Assembly (NCBI GenBank): GCA_028023455.1
Contig: JAQFVV010012418.1
Span: 4,459,244 to 4,523,243 of the forward strand
DNA length: 64,000 nucleotides
Source of the DNA: Epiperipatus broadwayi
Taxonomy: Eukaryota; Onychophora; Udeonychophora; Euonychophora; Peripatidae
Direction: 5' to 3'
The position numbers and the translations under genes are program-made. Below the pieces are notes generated by a model that worked only from the letters and a program-made list of their open reading frames with translations, was not told the DNA's origin and ran no database searches. Below, piece after piece: positions 21,211 through 34,128 of this stretch (the stretch's first letter is position 1; each line of letters starts with the position of its first letter).

Positions 21211-22258
21211 ATGGTTGATTTAGATATAAGTGTAGATGTGGAGAGGGGATGGTTTTGTAAGATTAGTGGTAAGAAAGTTTGTTATAAATGTAATGGAGAA
21301 GAAGGAAGTAAAAGAATTTATAAAAGAGTAGTTAGGAAAGAAGAAATTGTTAAAATTGGGTTTTTGAATATGCAAAGTGGTAGGAGACCAGAAAAATGGC
21401 TTGAATTAAATAAAGCAATTGAAAATGAAGGGCTTGAGGTATTAGCAGTAGTGGAAACTCATCTAAGAGAAGAAGAACCTATTTTGGAAGAGGTAGTATG
21501 GCAGGGTATAAACAGAAAAGAAAAAGAAAAAAAGGGTGGTGGTATAGATGTTATATCGAAAAAAAATTTTAAATACTGCTAAATGTCAAGAACATTTGTG
21601 GTTTGAAATAAGGTTGGGTAGACAAGAATGGATGGTGGCTGTAGTATATATTGCCACTGGAGATAGTCAAACTGTAATGGAGTGGAACAATAGTATATAT
21701 GAATGCCTAGTTAAGGATATGCAGAGTTTTAAAGAAAAGGGGAAGAGAATAATGGTTATAGGGGATATGAATGGGCATATTGAAGAAATTGATGATGTAG
21801 ATAATAAGAATGGTCAGTTTTTGAAGGAATTTTGTCAAAGAGTAAATTTGAGCATTGGAAATTTATCAAATGTATATGATGGACAATACACATGGTCTAG
21901 GAATAATGTATTTCACACAATAGATTATGTATTGGTAGAGAAAGAGGGAATGAATAAAATACAAAAAATTAAGGTGTTTGATAATGAAGAGAGAGTGTGT
22001 AATAGTGATCATAACTTTATTGTAATAGAAATGGTTAGTAATGTGATGGAGGATAGAAATAAAGGTAGAAATAATAGTGAAAGATGTGGATGGAGAGTGA
22101 ATGATAAGAATAAGTTGGAAGAGTATAAAATAAATGTTGAAGAAAACATGGAGCAGTTGGTTGGGAATGAGTATAAGGACTGGTGTGGTGAAGTAGAAAA
22201 AGTGGCAAATAGGGTTTTAGTCGAGAATATGAAGAAGAATAAAAAAATAAAAAAATGA
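21211..22258 (+). pseudogene. LINE ORF2, N-terminal apurinic/apyrimidinic-type endonuclease (frameshifted)
   Basis: Two overlapping frames (21211-21582 and 21548-22258) together give the endonuclease that nicks target DNA for target-primed reverse transcription. A frame change lies around 21548-21582 in an A-rich run. Visible motifs in order: L-N-M-Q-S (metal-binding Asn), V-V-E-T-H-L (catalytic Glu), G-G-G, I-M-V-I-G-D-M-N-G-H (Asp/Asn pair), T-I-D-Y-V, and N-S-D-H-N (terminal Asp/His). All the usual catalytic residues are present apart from the frame break. The second part is followed by a Lys/Asn-rich linker into the reverse transcriptase, with stops at 22256-22409. Confidence 0.8.
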
Positions 22259-22409
22259 GAGTTAGTAAAAGTGTAAAAGAGAGGAAAAAAGCATGCAGAG
22301 AATATAAGTGTGCTATTAAGAATAAAGAAAGTGAAAATGATATTAATGCTAAATGGGAAAAGTACTTAGAAAAGAAGAAGCTAGCTAAAATGATAATTAT
22401 AGAGAGAGG

Positions 22410-23381
22410 ATGAAGTTAAATAATAAATTGTTGGAGGATATTAATAAAAGTGGAAGAGATGGGAGTAAAAAATTTTGGAATTACATTAAAAGGAGAAATG
22501 TAGGGGGAAGAGAGATAGTATTAATAGATGATGAGGGAATAGAATGTAGCTCTAGAGGTGAGCTAGAGAAAATCTTAAATAGATATGTAATGGATATAGA
22601 AAAGATGTTAGATGTGAAGGAATTAGTGATAGAACACATGAAAGCAGTTAGTAGTGGGAATATTAGGTTCACAAAAAATGAATTGAATGAGGCGGGAAAG
22701 AGATTGAAAAGTGGAAAGGCGAGAGGTTTAGATGGATGGGCAGCAGAGATGGTAATGAATTTAGGGCATAGAGCAAAGGCAAAGTTATTATCATGTTTTA
22801 ATAAGATGGCACAGAAGACAGTTTTTCCGGGTAGTTGGAGTAATACAAAAATAAGATTATTATTTAAAGGAAAGGGTAAGGATCATAGAAAGTTAAATAA
22901 TTATAGACCGATAGCGGTAACATCAGTTTTATATAAAGTTTTCGCATATATGGTAGCTGGAAGAGTTGTAAAATGGATGGAAGAGAATAATGTAGTGGGG
23001 GAAATGCAAGGAGGTTTTAGGTCAGATAGGCATATAGGAGATAGTTTGTTTGTAGTTACACAACTTATGGAAATGAGTAAGAATTCAGGTAGATCGTTAT
23101 ATATGAGTTTTTGAGTGAAATGGAAAAAGCAATAGAAAGACTAGGAAGAGGGGTAGAGATACCATTAATAGGTGGCAAAGGAGTATATACTTTGTCGGGT
23201 CTTTTTTTTTGCAGATGATATCTTTTTATGTGCAGAAAGAAGAGAAGATATGGATATTATGTTGAGGACATGTGCAAGAGTGGGTAAAGAGATGGGGATT
23301 AAATTTAGTGAAGAAAAGTCAAATATAATGATGGTTAATACTGGGGAAAGAGAGGATGTAGTTTTTTATTGGGGGATATAA
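22410..23381 (+). pseudogene. LINE ORF2 reverse transcriptase with internal deletion
   Basis: The first frame (22410-23114) carries RT finger motifs: G-K-A-R-G-L-D-G-W, K-I-R-L-L-F-K-G-K-G-K, N-Y-R-P-I-A-V-T-S-V-L-Y-K, and G-E-M-Q-G-G-F-R. It stops at Y-M-S-F, exactly where the catalytic-Asp motif A (normally F-L-D-x-x-x-A-Y/F-D) should follow. The next recognisable residues, S-E-M-E-K-A-I-E-R-L-G, belong downstream of motif B, so roughly 100 residues are missing at about 23115. A poly-T run near 23203-23213 adds a frameshift before the F-A-D-D box (about 23213-23224). With motif A lost, the enzyme cannot polymerise. Confidence 0.8.
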
Positions 23382-24431
23382 AGTTAAGTGTGGTGGATAG
23401 ATATAGGTATTTGGGAATCATCTTATGTAATCAGGAAAATTGCTTGGTTGAATGGGAGAAAAAATTGGTAAATGAAGCAAAGAAAAAAAAAGGTTTGGCA
23501 AAGAAACTAACAGTATTTTCATATAATAAATATGATGTAGCTAGAATTGTATGGAAGGGAGTTGCAGTAGCAGGGTTAACATATGGTAATGATGCATTAT
23601 GTGTTAGTAAAAGGATTTTAGATTGTTTAGAGAAAGTACAAAGGGAAGTAGGAAGACATGCATTAGATGCAGAGATGTGGACAGCAAAGGAGGCAATTGA
23701 AGGAGAAATGAGATGGTCAAGTTTCTATATGAGAGATGCAAAAAGTAAAATGAAAATGTTTGGTAGGTTGCAGTTTATGGATAGTAAAAGAATAGCCAAA
23801 ATAGTGTTTAATTGGGTTATGAGTAAAGGGCAGGTAACAAGATGGGTGAGAAAGGTAATGCGGTATGCAAAAGATTTGGATAAAGAATTTATATCGGTAT
23901 ACTTGTATAAAAGGTGGGATGATTGTGTTAGGGGGATTGTTGAGTGTTATAGTGATAAGAAATGGGATAAAAGAATAGAAGCATTAATAAAAAATAGGGA
24001 GTTGGAGAAGTAGTATGGAGGTTAAGAAGAGTTTAAATATATATAAAAGTAAACGGAATATTGGAAGTGAGTTAATTTATGATAATAGTAAGGAAAGTAG
24101 TTTATTGTTTAAGTCTCGAACGGGATCTTTAGCAACAAGAGAATATACATGTAAATGGAAAACTATGGGTGATTTAGCATGCAAATTGTGTAAGGAAGGT
24201 ATAGAAAATATTAGGCATCTGTTGATTGAATGTAAATGCTTGAAAGCTGAAAGGGTACAGATAATGAAGCTATGGAAGAATAGGTATGAACAAAGTGACA
24301 ATACAGAAAGTGAGTTAGTAGTTTTTATGCTGGGTTTGCGAAAAGATATAGGGGATTTAGATTTAAAGGCCATAGAGTTGACAAAGATTATGTTGTGGAA
24401 ATGGGATGGGGCAGAATATGGGAAGACTTAG
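23369..24431 (+). pseudogene. LINE ORF2 thumb and C-terminal Cys/His domain (split frame)
   Basis: Two nearly abutting frames (23369-24013 and 24015-24431) continue ORF2 after the active site. The first has Y-R-Y-L-G-I-I-L (thumb start), V-W-K-G-V-A-V-A-G-L-T-Y-G and a W-S-S-F-Y-M-R-D segment, as in the post-RT regions of I/R1-like LINEs. The second ends with C-K-L-C near residue 55 followed by H-L-L-I-E-C, a CCHC-like knuckle common at the C-terminus of such ORF2 proteins. A single stop/frame change at 24013-24015 separates them. Confidence 0.7.
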
Positions 24432-24480
24432 AGTGAGGAATGGAAAATAAAGTGGCTAACAGGTTTATCTGGGCATAATT

Positions 24481-27260
24481 GCCAAGATATTCTTGACTTC
24501 ATTTAAGGAGAAGCCAAATACATCACATCACAAAGCTATGAATGAGGTGGAAATTTGTGATCATCTGATGTTTAGATTCACTTCTCTTGTGATTAAATGC
24601 CATGAAAAATGTGATTTTCAGTAATTGTTAATAACTGTGATGCAATATTTTGTAACAGACTTATTATTAAACAAAAAATTATGTCACTAGGAGGGTCTTT
24701 GAAAAGATTTTTTTAAACAGACAATTTGCAGAAAGTATACAAAGTATGTTATGAAAACTGGAAATAACCACTGAAATAACTATTAGAAACTAAAAAGAAA
24801 ATTGTTTTTGTAAAAACTGTAAGTGAAATATTTTTTAATAACAATTAATAATTGATTAACTTTTGAAATTTCTTTTGTTTCTTTGATGATAACTAATTTT
24901 AAATACATCATTTTTAATAATATAAAATTGTAATATCTAATATTTTGTTTTTAACTTTTTTGAATAGATATCATGAAGGCAATAACAATGATTTTTTTTG
25001 TTATTGGTAAGACATTAAGTTAGATACTTATTTTCACAATTTTAAAATATTATTTTTTTATGTTTTAGAATTATAATTATTAAAAGGCTTAAATATTTAT
25101 AATGTAGTCTATAAATGAATTCTGTAATATGTGCAAAAAGGATTTAATTGCACACTAGAAAAAATCACAGATGTCATCATAATAAAAATATTCATCACTA
25201 GAGTCCATTCAAAAATTTGGAGGTCAGGTTAATCACTGAAATAATTAAGGTTTATTATTATTTTTGTAATGAAATGGTTAATTAATGTATGATTGTATGA
25301 GAACATATGTTTAGATGTATATTTAATATGAAAAAAATTACAATAATTATTTAGAATTTATGAATCATAGTCAAAGAGATTTTATCTGATAATTTGTTTA
25401 GGTTTTCTTAGTAACTTTATAAAACATAATAAACCATAACAAATTAAAGTTTATTTCAATAAATATATTTTTTCCTTTAATTTTGGAATAAGCATTTTGT
25501 CCAGCACCACTTATTGGTATAAACATACAAAACAATATAACATGTTAAATTTTATTTCCATAATATATTCTTAATTTTATTTGTTTATTACTATTTATTG
25601 TAAATGAATTATCGTTATTACTTTATTAAATTGGAATTTTGAATTTCATTTATTTTAATAATTTAAGTACAATAATTATAATTTATATTTAAAAGAAAAA
25701 TAGATAAACAAGTTTTAACTAGTTAGCAAAATAAATGTTATTATTATTATACTGGTGTTTAACAATTAGTTGAGACTAATCTAACATATTTGTTTGTAAG
25801 TACTCACTGTTGTCAAAGCTGTTAATAAACTTTATAATAAAATTTTATCAGTATTGATTTTAGTATTTTATATTTTTTAAAATAGGACAATTGAATGCCC
25901 AGCAAATTAAGGGTTATTTAAACTAAATATCAATTATAAATCTATTATTAAATTTTGAATAATATATTAGTGTGAACTACAGATTGTTTTATTTATGAAA
26001 AACATGCTAAACCTTTATTCATTTATTCAATTAGAGTAAGTCACTGATTGATATGGCATCTCTAATTTTAATTTATATTCACCACAATTTATTTTATTTG
26101 ACTGATATCATTTTGAGTCCTTATCTTATAATTTTTGGGGCATTCACAAGAGCTACTATTCTTTATTGTTTTATTTCATTTAAATTGTATTGGTATAAAT
26201 TAGTCATTTAAAACCTGAATGTATAAACAGTCTTTCTTTTATTTTGCTTAACTTTTTTTTTACTTTATAAATCTGAATTTAGATTTGATTTTGAAAAGTC
26301 TCTATCTCTTGAGCATTCTGTACCATTTAATTTTGTCACTTCATTTCATAAGGCTTATCAAAAAGTTTTTTTGTATTTTATTTAATTTTTTTTTACACGA
26401 TAAGTTGGTAACTTAATTTGGGTACAAAATGGTATTATTCCCATTGCTCCCATTTATACCAGTACAATGTATATATATTTAGTTTTACATGGTTCCAGAA
26501 ATTACAAATCAAGAAAGTTTAGATACAATTTAATACTATTAAGTGGCAATACTAGAAAGAGTACTGAATGCCTTATAAAATTAAAAATTTAAATTTTTTA
26601 TACTTTTTTTCTTGCTAAAATTATTTTGCAAACTTTAAATAAATGTATTGACATCAGGAATGTGTAAATACACAAAGTTTCAATTAGATCCGGAAATGAA
26701 TGAAAATTGAGTTAAACGATTTTTATATAGAAAAACAAAAAACAGAAAGCTAAATAAAATGCAGAAAATGTTATAAATGCAAATTATTAGATATAAATAT
26801 TCCTATAATTAGAAGATTAGATATTGTCTGTTATTTATTTATTTATTTTTTCAGATTGATATGGCGCTTGTTTTGTCTTTGTGTAAAGCTTTTAAACATG
26901 ACGTGTGTTTTAATTATTTAAGTAATAGATTTTTGGAATGCTCCTCTTAAATTATCATGTTTATATGATTACAAAAAATAATAGTAAAATATTCTATTTA
27001 AAAAATTCCTCATCCTTTTCATTGTAATAGACAATTTTTAAAAATATATTAACTCTAGTTGGGAAATACAGTTTATATATATATATTTAAATTAAGAATA
27101 ATATGGACATAAATATGTTGTTAGATGCAAACAATAAATTTAAAAATAATTTTTAATATTTAATTATTTAAGCTTCTTTCTATTTGGATGAATATAGTAA
27201 AAAGTTGCCAAAAATATTGAAGCTTTGTCTTTTGGAAAAACAATATTATAAGACTGTTGA
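24481..27260. other. No confirmed gene; AT-rich DNA with one possible micro-exon
   Basis: Apart from the small exon-like signal at 24968-25006, nothing recognisable is present. Long stretches are simple A/T-rich sequence, with TTTATT-type runs near 26838-26850. Confidence 0.45.
24968..25006 (+). other. Possible micro-exon encoding the start of a signal peptide
   Basis: A pyrimidine-containing stretch ending in AG (to 24967) precedes ATATC and an ATG at 24973. The following 11 codons read M-K-A-I-T-M-I-F-F-V-I, a plausible start of a secretory signal, and end at G|GTAAGA, a good donor, in phase 1. No downstream exon was found, and chance occurrence in AT-rich DNA is quite possible. Confidence 0.15.
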
Positions 27261-27261
27261 T

Positions 27262-27460
27262 ATATCAGAGAGATAAATAGATAGATGTATGGATGGATGG
27301 ACAGACAGTTAGAAAGAGGAATGGACAGATAGATAAGTTAATGATTAGGTAAGTAGTTATGTGTGTGAATAATAGATAGATGTGTGGGTGATGATTGATC
27401 AGGTGGATGGACAGCAGTAGGTAAATAAATATTTAAATGAATGGATAGATAGATAAATGC
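27262..27460. repeat. Degenerate tetranucleotide (GATA/GATG/GACA) repeat tract
   Basis: Interrupted ATAGATAGAT, GGATGGATGG and GACAGACAG blocks over about 200 bp. An old, decaying microsatellite. Confidence 0.8.
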
Positions 27461-28430
27461 ACATATACAGCCGTAAGATATAAAGCTATCTGTACAATAA
27501 ATATATCTTCATATGTTTTATGAGACATTTGTTTGCTGCATTAAACGTTTTAATATTGTGAAATACTATTTTTTTTTTTTTGCTACAATGGATATTTAAA
27601 TTTAAATTTCATATTTTATTTATTTATCTTATGGTCATTTGAGGAATGGGACAGATAAAGTGATATTTGCATTAAAGAAATGAACAGAACAATTGTTTTA
27701 ATATTTTTGTGTCAAAGTTATTGTTTTGGGGTTTTAAGATGAATTAACACTTGTATTATATATTTTGAAATGATTCTGAAAAATGATTAAAAATTTTATG
27801 CTAATAGATAGTGTGGGAATAGTGGCATTCATGGATGTATGGAGATTTAACTTACGCAAATTCAGACTTATTTAAACAATTCTTAGCATATATATATAAT
27901 GTAAAAGAAACAAAAAGTGTGATTTCCAAGTCGATGCAATTTTCAGCTTTTATATAGCTCATTCTGTGTGAATATCTTTTATAATTATATTGTAGTGCTT
28001 ATGTTCATGTTCTAATTACTAACGATGAACATGCATTTGAAGAGAAAATGTGAAAAATTTGACTTAAGCAAAAACTAACAGAATTGATTACTTATGTAAT
28101 TAAATATTTCCTATAACATGAATTTCTGTTAAAATAACTTAGTCAAAGATTAACATTTTTATCATTTCATTATATCTGGAGCAACAATGAGTGTATTTTT
28201 TTGTTTTGCATTATTATGAATTACAGTTATCAGTAAATTTACAAATGTAATATTCAAGGTACATATTATTTTATTTTATAACTTTTAATTTAAAGAGCTA
28301 ACTATATGTATTAAACAGAAGATAAGCAGCAGCTTAAGGCTACAATTGATAAAGAACCATTTATTGAAAATATCTTTGTTAGAGAATATCCGTGTAAATA
28401 TTAATTAAGTGGAATAAAATGGCTGCATCA

Positions 28431-28540
<110 letters not shown>

Positions 28541-29675
28541 GGTCTTGCAACAAATACATTGTTACTCATCTAACCAAATCACATTAATCTTATATCACTT
28601 CCATCTAATATTATTTATATACTATTAACCAATATTAGTGAGAAAGCGTCAGTAACATTTCCTAATATTGCTGTAAATATGCTTTAGTTAGATTAAAACT
28701 ATCTGGATCTCTAATTTCTTATGTTATAATGTAGAGAAAAAAAATCTAAAATTGCAAGATCATCAGAATTTTGAAAGTGCATTGCCGGATCAAAAAATAA
28801 CTTAATGCAAAATGAAAATGAATTGTTTAAAACAAACTACTTTATGAAATTTTAGATCTGAAGAATATGATTTCTATTGCAAACAATAAAGAAGTATTAC
28901 TTGGACACCAAAAAGTATGAAATAAAATATATACTTGGTTCTCTATGATGGGTTGTGGGAGCCATAAAGAGAACATACTTATTAAATATATTTGATTTAA
29001 ACTAGAAAATGCATCTATCATTTTAAGGAATAACTATGAATAGAAGTGAAAAAATAATTAAAAAATTAATTTGAAAAAACTTAGATAAAACATTTAGAAA
29101 AATCAAATTGGATTCAACAGAAATTGCAAACAAAAAAAAAAAAATAGAGAAACTAATTAAAAATTTTGAAAGATTTGAGTAAAAAAGATATGCATCAGTA
29201 TTTTAAGAAGTAAAGTTAGGGAAAGAAAAACAGTTTTCCATAGTAAATTTCAGTTTCAAATGAGTGTTAATAAATGATGATAAAAATATTGTCAGCATCA
29301 GAAAATTTTGGAGAATCTTGAGATCATTATTGTTATTGTATTATTTGAAAAAAATTACAAATATCTAAAGAAGAATCAGTAAAAATGGTAAACAAATTGT
29401 GCCACTAAATCTGGAATGCCATACAAATTAGAAAAATATATATATATATCTTATACAAAAGGGGGAAAATCTTAATGCTTGTAATAGAAACTCACAAAAT
29501 AAAAACATTTAAAGTGTGAAATCTCATACTTTCACAGAAAAATATATTAATCATCTAAAAATATTTATAATTATTTTTTGTCAATGTAAGATCAGTGGTA
29601 GGTTGTATTCTTATTAAGCAATATTGACATAATTTGCATATAAATTATGTATGCAGGATAGATAAGGACTATGGT
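28541..29675. other. No gene recognised
   Basis: A-rich plus strand, no frame of note, a short (TA)n run near 29436-29450. Confidence 0.5.
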
Positions 29676-30265
29676 ATAAGTTAATAAAGAAAACTTTTAA
29701 CCTCAGAATTAACTGAAACATAGGCTTATTTATACCTGTGTCTATATATATGTAATATTAGGGTATGAGCACAGACTTTCACATGATCCACCACTCTCCA
29801 CTCCATCTAATAACACTGATACACTCAAGCACATATATGCTGAAAAGATAAATAATCACCAATATATGCATTTCATGCTAAACCAGCAATCATCAGTTCT
29901 ATCATTTAGTAATTGATTTCTTGGCAATATCAAATGGTAAAGTTATCTCTGTTTACATAAAAATAATCTCTTTATTTCTATTCTTTATGAAAATAAAAAT
30001 CCATGAAAATATTTATTTCAGCAGATACAATTCTCTGAAGAAGAAAAAGAATTATTATTTGAATGATATTAGAATTTGAAGTAAAAGAGTAACCCTTTTA
30101 CTTCACTAAAAATATAAAACAAAAGAGCTGTTGAAAATGTTAATGAAGAAAACATTTTTAACTTCAGGATTAACAATTAGTAGTTAGTTTTTTGGTAACA
30201 TCAAAAGATAAAAGTTATCTCTGTTTACATGAACATCTCTTTATTTTTATTCTTTATGAAAGATA
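29676..30265. repeat. Diverged local duplication with MITE B-module fragment
   Basis: A segment at about 29908-29993 (containing GTTATCTCTGTTTACAT and CTATTCTTTATGAAA) recurs at about 30178-30265. The preceding TTAATRAAGAAAAC...TTTTAAC motif occurs at both 29676 and 30137. Between them, about 29840-29900 (ATTTCATGCTAAACCAGCA) resembles module B of the 1.06-2.0 kb MITE cluster. Confidence 0.5.
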
Positions 30266-32659
30266 ATTTAATGTGTACATAATTTTGTTAGACAGTTAAC
30301 ATATAATTTTTAATATATATATATATAAATCTGCATTTAATGAGAAATTCAAAGACTATTGTAACATGTTCCGATCTTAAAGATAATCTCTAACATAGCA
30401 AAAAATAATAATAAGTAAAATACAATTTAAAATATGCATAATTAGTTACTCCAGAAGTAATAGGGAATAGATATTATGTATATATCTATATGTAAATAGT
30501 GTTATAGAATTTAGCATATAAAATTTTATATATTTATGTATTTAAGTTTTGTATTTATTAAATATATTACAGGGGAGCTACAATATCTGCTATATCTTGT
30601 TCCAAGTCTCTCATCACATAAATAAATATATTGCGTATAATAGCTCAGATTTTATTGAGAGACTTGAATTAGAATAAAATATATGTTATTGAATTACAAA
30701 TGAAATATTATTATATTATAATAATATAATTATTAATAATAAATTGAAGTATCATATTTACACTTATTTTACTGAGTGTGTTCACATATTCATTCAGTAA
30801 TAAGAATATAAAAAAAACTTACCATATTTTTTATTTTTTTAAATAAAATGAATAATGAAATATGTGACTTTTATTGCAATTAAATTAGCTCTGGATAACA
30901 TTCTTTTTTTTTTTTCAATAATTTTTTTTTCTTATAGAAACATAATATTAATCTTGTTAGTAAAAAAACTATGATCTCTCTAATTGTTTTGATGTTTTTA
31001 AGTCAGTATCAACTCTAAATATATTCATAAATTTTTATAAAACTTTTAGCATCATGCTTAGAAAATATTTTATTACAGAAAATATTGTATATCAAATTCA
31101 GAAAGGAAAATGAATGAAAAATAAAAGCATATATACTTTCGACATAAACTAAAAATTAAAATAAATATGATTTCATACAGTGTTCTATAATGAAAAAATA
31201 GCTATTGCTGTATTGTAAAATTTATTTGCAAATTTTAATTTTTTTAGTGTGATCATATATAATACTCAGAGATGGAAAAATGAATGCTTCCATATTATAA
31301 AATGTATTAAGTTTATGAATTTTAATAATTTTTGTTTGATTATTTACATTTTTATTTATTTGTTTACATTTTTTGGAAAGCATATAATTGAATTTTAATT
31401 TTTTCCTTTATTGCATTGCCTTCATTAATTAATTAATATGTTTTTCATAAAAATCTTTATTCTTTGTACAATGGAAGGTGGAAGATAAAGAAGTTTTTAA
31501 AAAGTTCTGAAGAAGATTGCAGGGGCAATCAAAACTGTTGATATTGATGGGTGTTATGTAAGCATTATACAAAGAATAACGATTTTTATAAAAAAAACGG
31601 ATTAATTAATATAATTGAGTTCATGTACAGCTTAATTCATAGGTTCACTAAATTTATAAATAATTAAAATATATTAACTGGAATTCTATAATAATATCTG
31701 GTAACTAATTATTATCATTCAGAATTCTGAATAATGGATGATATTTCATTGGTAAGATTGGCAGTAGGATCTGGTCAACATAGACAGTAGGAAATGTTGC
31801 AAATATTATAGCACAGTTTATAATTATAATATAGCATTAATACTTTCTAAACTTAAAAAGAAATTTTGCATTCATTTGTATCTCATGAAGTCTCAAAAAT
31901 ATGGAAATAGATCATTTGAAAGATAAGATTGCATTTTAAAATGTAAAATTTTTTTTTAAAAAAAATGTTACTTCAAATAAAAATTTAACAAAGTTTGTCC
32001 AAAAGAAATAAAACTTTTTATGGCTGACAACAATTACACTTCAAAATGAAGATAAAAACAGTCATGTGTATAATTTTTACTAAACTGCTAAAGACTGTGC
32101 AACATTATCTTGGCTAAGCATATAACAAAACAAAAAAAACAAGAACCATCATTAGTTTATAGAAATGAAATTCTCATATCAGTAATTTAATGATGGGAGT
32201 ACTAATATATTGCCACATATTCATTACCAATTATTTGGGAATCTAATAATAAAAAAATGTTTGGGCTACATTAAAAAAGTTGATTCTACACAGGATTTCA
32301 ATTTTTAATGTAAAATTTCTGCCAGCAAGCAAGATAATATTTTATATTATTTTTTTAAAAATCAATAGTTAGTGAAGCCAGAATAAATGTCAATTTTGCA
32401 AGTGAGTATTATTATTATTTATGCAGTGTTATATCAATATTTTTTAAAACTATAATTGTAGCTTTTATACTCCAAACATACATTTGTAGATTTGGGGGAA
32501 AACAGAGATTCAAATTTTCATTTCAGCCAACTAAATAAATCTCTTTAGTTAGCTTATACAGGCTCAAAAATATACAAATATCAAAAAATTTTGCTCTTAA
32601 AATAGAAAACTTATAAGGTGTAATGATACTTACATATTATTCCAACAGTGATGAAAAAT
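30266..32659. other. No gene recognised
   Basis: AT-rich sequence with homopolymer runs. No motif-bearing frame or convincing RNA structure was found. Confidence 0.5.
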
Positions 32660-32905
32660 ACTGGCTTAAACAAATGTGTAAGTAAAGACCGAATTAAACA
32701 CATTTACAATCTTCTAAAGAATGAAAATAATTTTTTTAAGCGAATATTAGATGATATCCCTATCAGAAGAAAGTTATTAGTCAAGATGTTGGTTTATTAT
32801 CTAATATTAATTTAAAAAACTAATTGTTTTAATTTTTAGAAGATTATAAATGTGATTAATTTGTCTTTATTTACACATTTGTTTATCCCAGGTTATAATT
32901 TCTAA
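32660..32905. mobile_element. Short fold-back MITE
   Basis: The left arm (about 32660-32748, with AAACAAATGTGTAAGTAAAG and CACATTTACAATCTTCTAAA) is matched in reverse complement by about 32812-32900. Arms are roughly 85 bp and about 85% similar by eye, with a 60-bp spacer. No ORF and no clear target duplication. Confidence 0.6.
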
Positions 32906-34128
32906 GTGCATAATTTTCCCCATGTACAAAATGTTGTTTTCTCTTACTATTTATTACTGGTCTAATAAGTATTAAAATCTCACCATCGGACTAATACATA
33001 AGTACCTGTTTAATTTACATAATATAAATATTTTTGCATTGCTTAAGAATATTTAATATCAGTAATGAATACAGAAATGTCACAGTTTAATTGCACTATA
33101 ATAAACATTATTAACACTTATGAATAATGTGGCAAACTACAACTGATTATTTTTGTCACATTATCTCAATAAACCCTTAGGCACAAAACTTAAGTCATAC
33201 GTATGTGAATGCATTTATAAGACAGAGTAATTCTTGTAAAATTGTAAACAAAGCTTTTTTTTTTAATAATTTAATATCTTATCGTGAAATTTACAAAGTT
33301 AAATATTTTTAGGCATAAGTATATACCGAATTTTTTTTTTTTTTTGCAATTCCTTTTTTCTTTAATCTTTTTTTTTTTAATAAAATTATTGGACTATTAA
33401 TTTATTTGTTTGACCAAATGTGCTGTTAATTATTTATTAAAATTTTTGTTTTTGACCATCTGCATTTTTTTTTCTTGAAGCTGGGTCAAATTTAATATTT
33501 TTACACTTGCATCCTCCAATTGTTTCTTTCATATATTTTGCCTCCATCTCTCTCGTATTTTTCAATTAGTTTTAAAAGAAAGAAAAAACAATGCTGTTGT
33601 TTTGAAGTGAGAAATTTAACTTAATTAATTTATAACGCTGACTAGAAATGCTGAAATAAATGGGAAATGCTTAGTATTTTTAATGTATATAATTAAAAAG
33701 ACATTCGAACTTAATGGGATATATATTTTCCGTAAGATGTAAAAATACGTTTTGATTTAGATTTTTTTATGTAAATTTTACAATTTTTAAAGGCATTCTC
33801 ACAAAATATTGGCTGAAATAACTTTTTCTTTCGTTTGTTATATACCGTATCTATATTGACTTTTATTAATTGAGAGGGGAAAAAGTGCGTATACATAAAT
33901 ATTCATGTATAATGAAAATTGAGTAAAATAAAAATAAAAAATAATAATAATCAGATGACAACAATAAAGTAGTTAAATTTTAAATTACTTATTGAATAAA
34001 GAAATACAATACTGCTATTTATTGAAAAAGAATTTAGATGGATAAATCAATTTATTTCACTGATAATAATTTTTAAAGAACAAACGTGAGACATTTTAGA
34101 TGACAATCTAAATACAAATATATTATAC
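32906..34128. other. No gene recognised
   Basis: AT-rich DNA with poly-T runs (about 33331-33345, 33370-33378). Borders the left end of LTR element B. Confidence 0.5.

Larger units (their letters stand above)
20522..24480 (+). mobile_element. LINE (non-LTR retrotransposon) with SGNH-esterase ORF1, EN and deleted RT
   Basis: A coding stretch, purine-rich on the plus strand, spans ORF1 (20531-21136) and the remains of ORF2 (21211-24431). Order: SGNH esterase, apurinic-type endonuclease, reverse transcriptase, C-terminal Cys/His-rich domain. ORF2 is split into at least six frames, and the central RT part is deleted. The abrupt change of composition near 20522 suggests a 5'-truncated copy. The 3' end beyond 24431 is not defined; no clear tail or target duplication was found. 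The clade is not firmly assigned: the C-terminal knuckle and RT style suggest an I/R1/CR1-type lineage. Confidence 0.85.
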
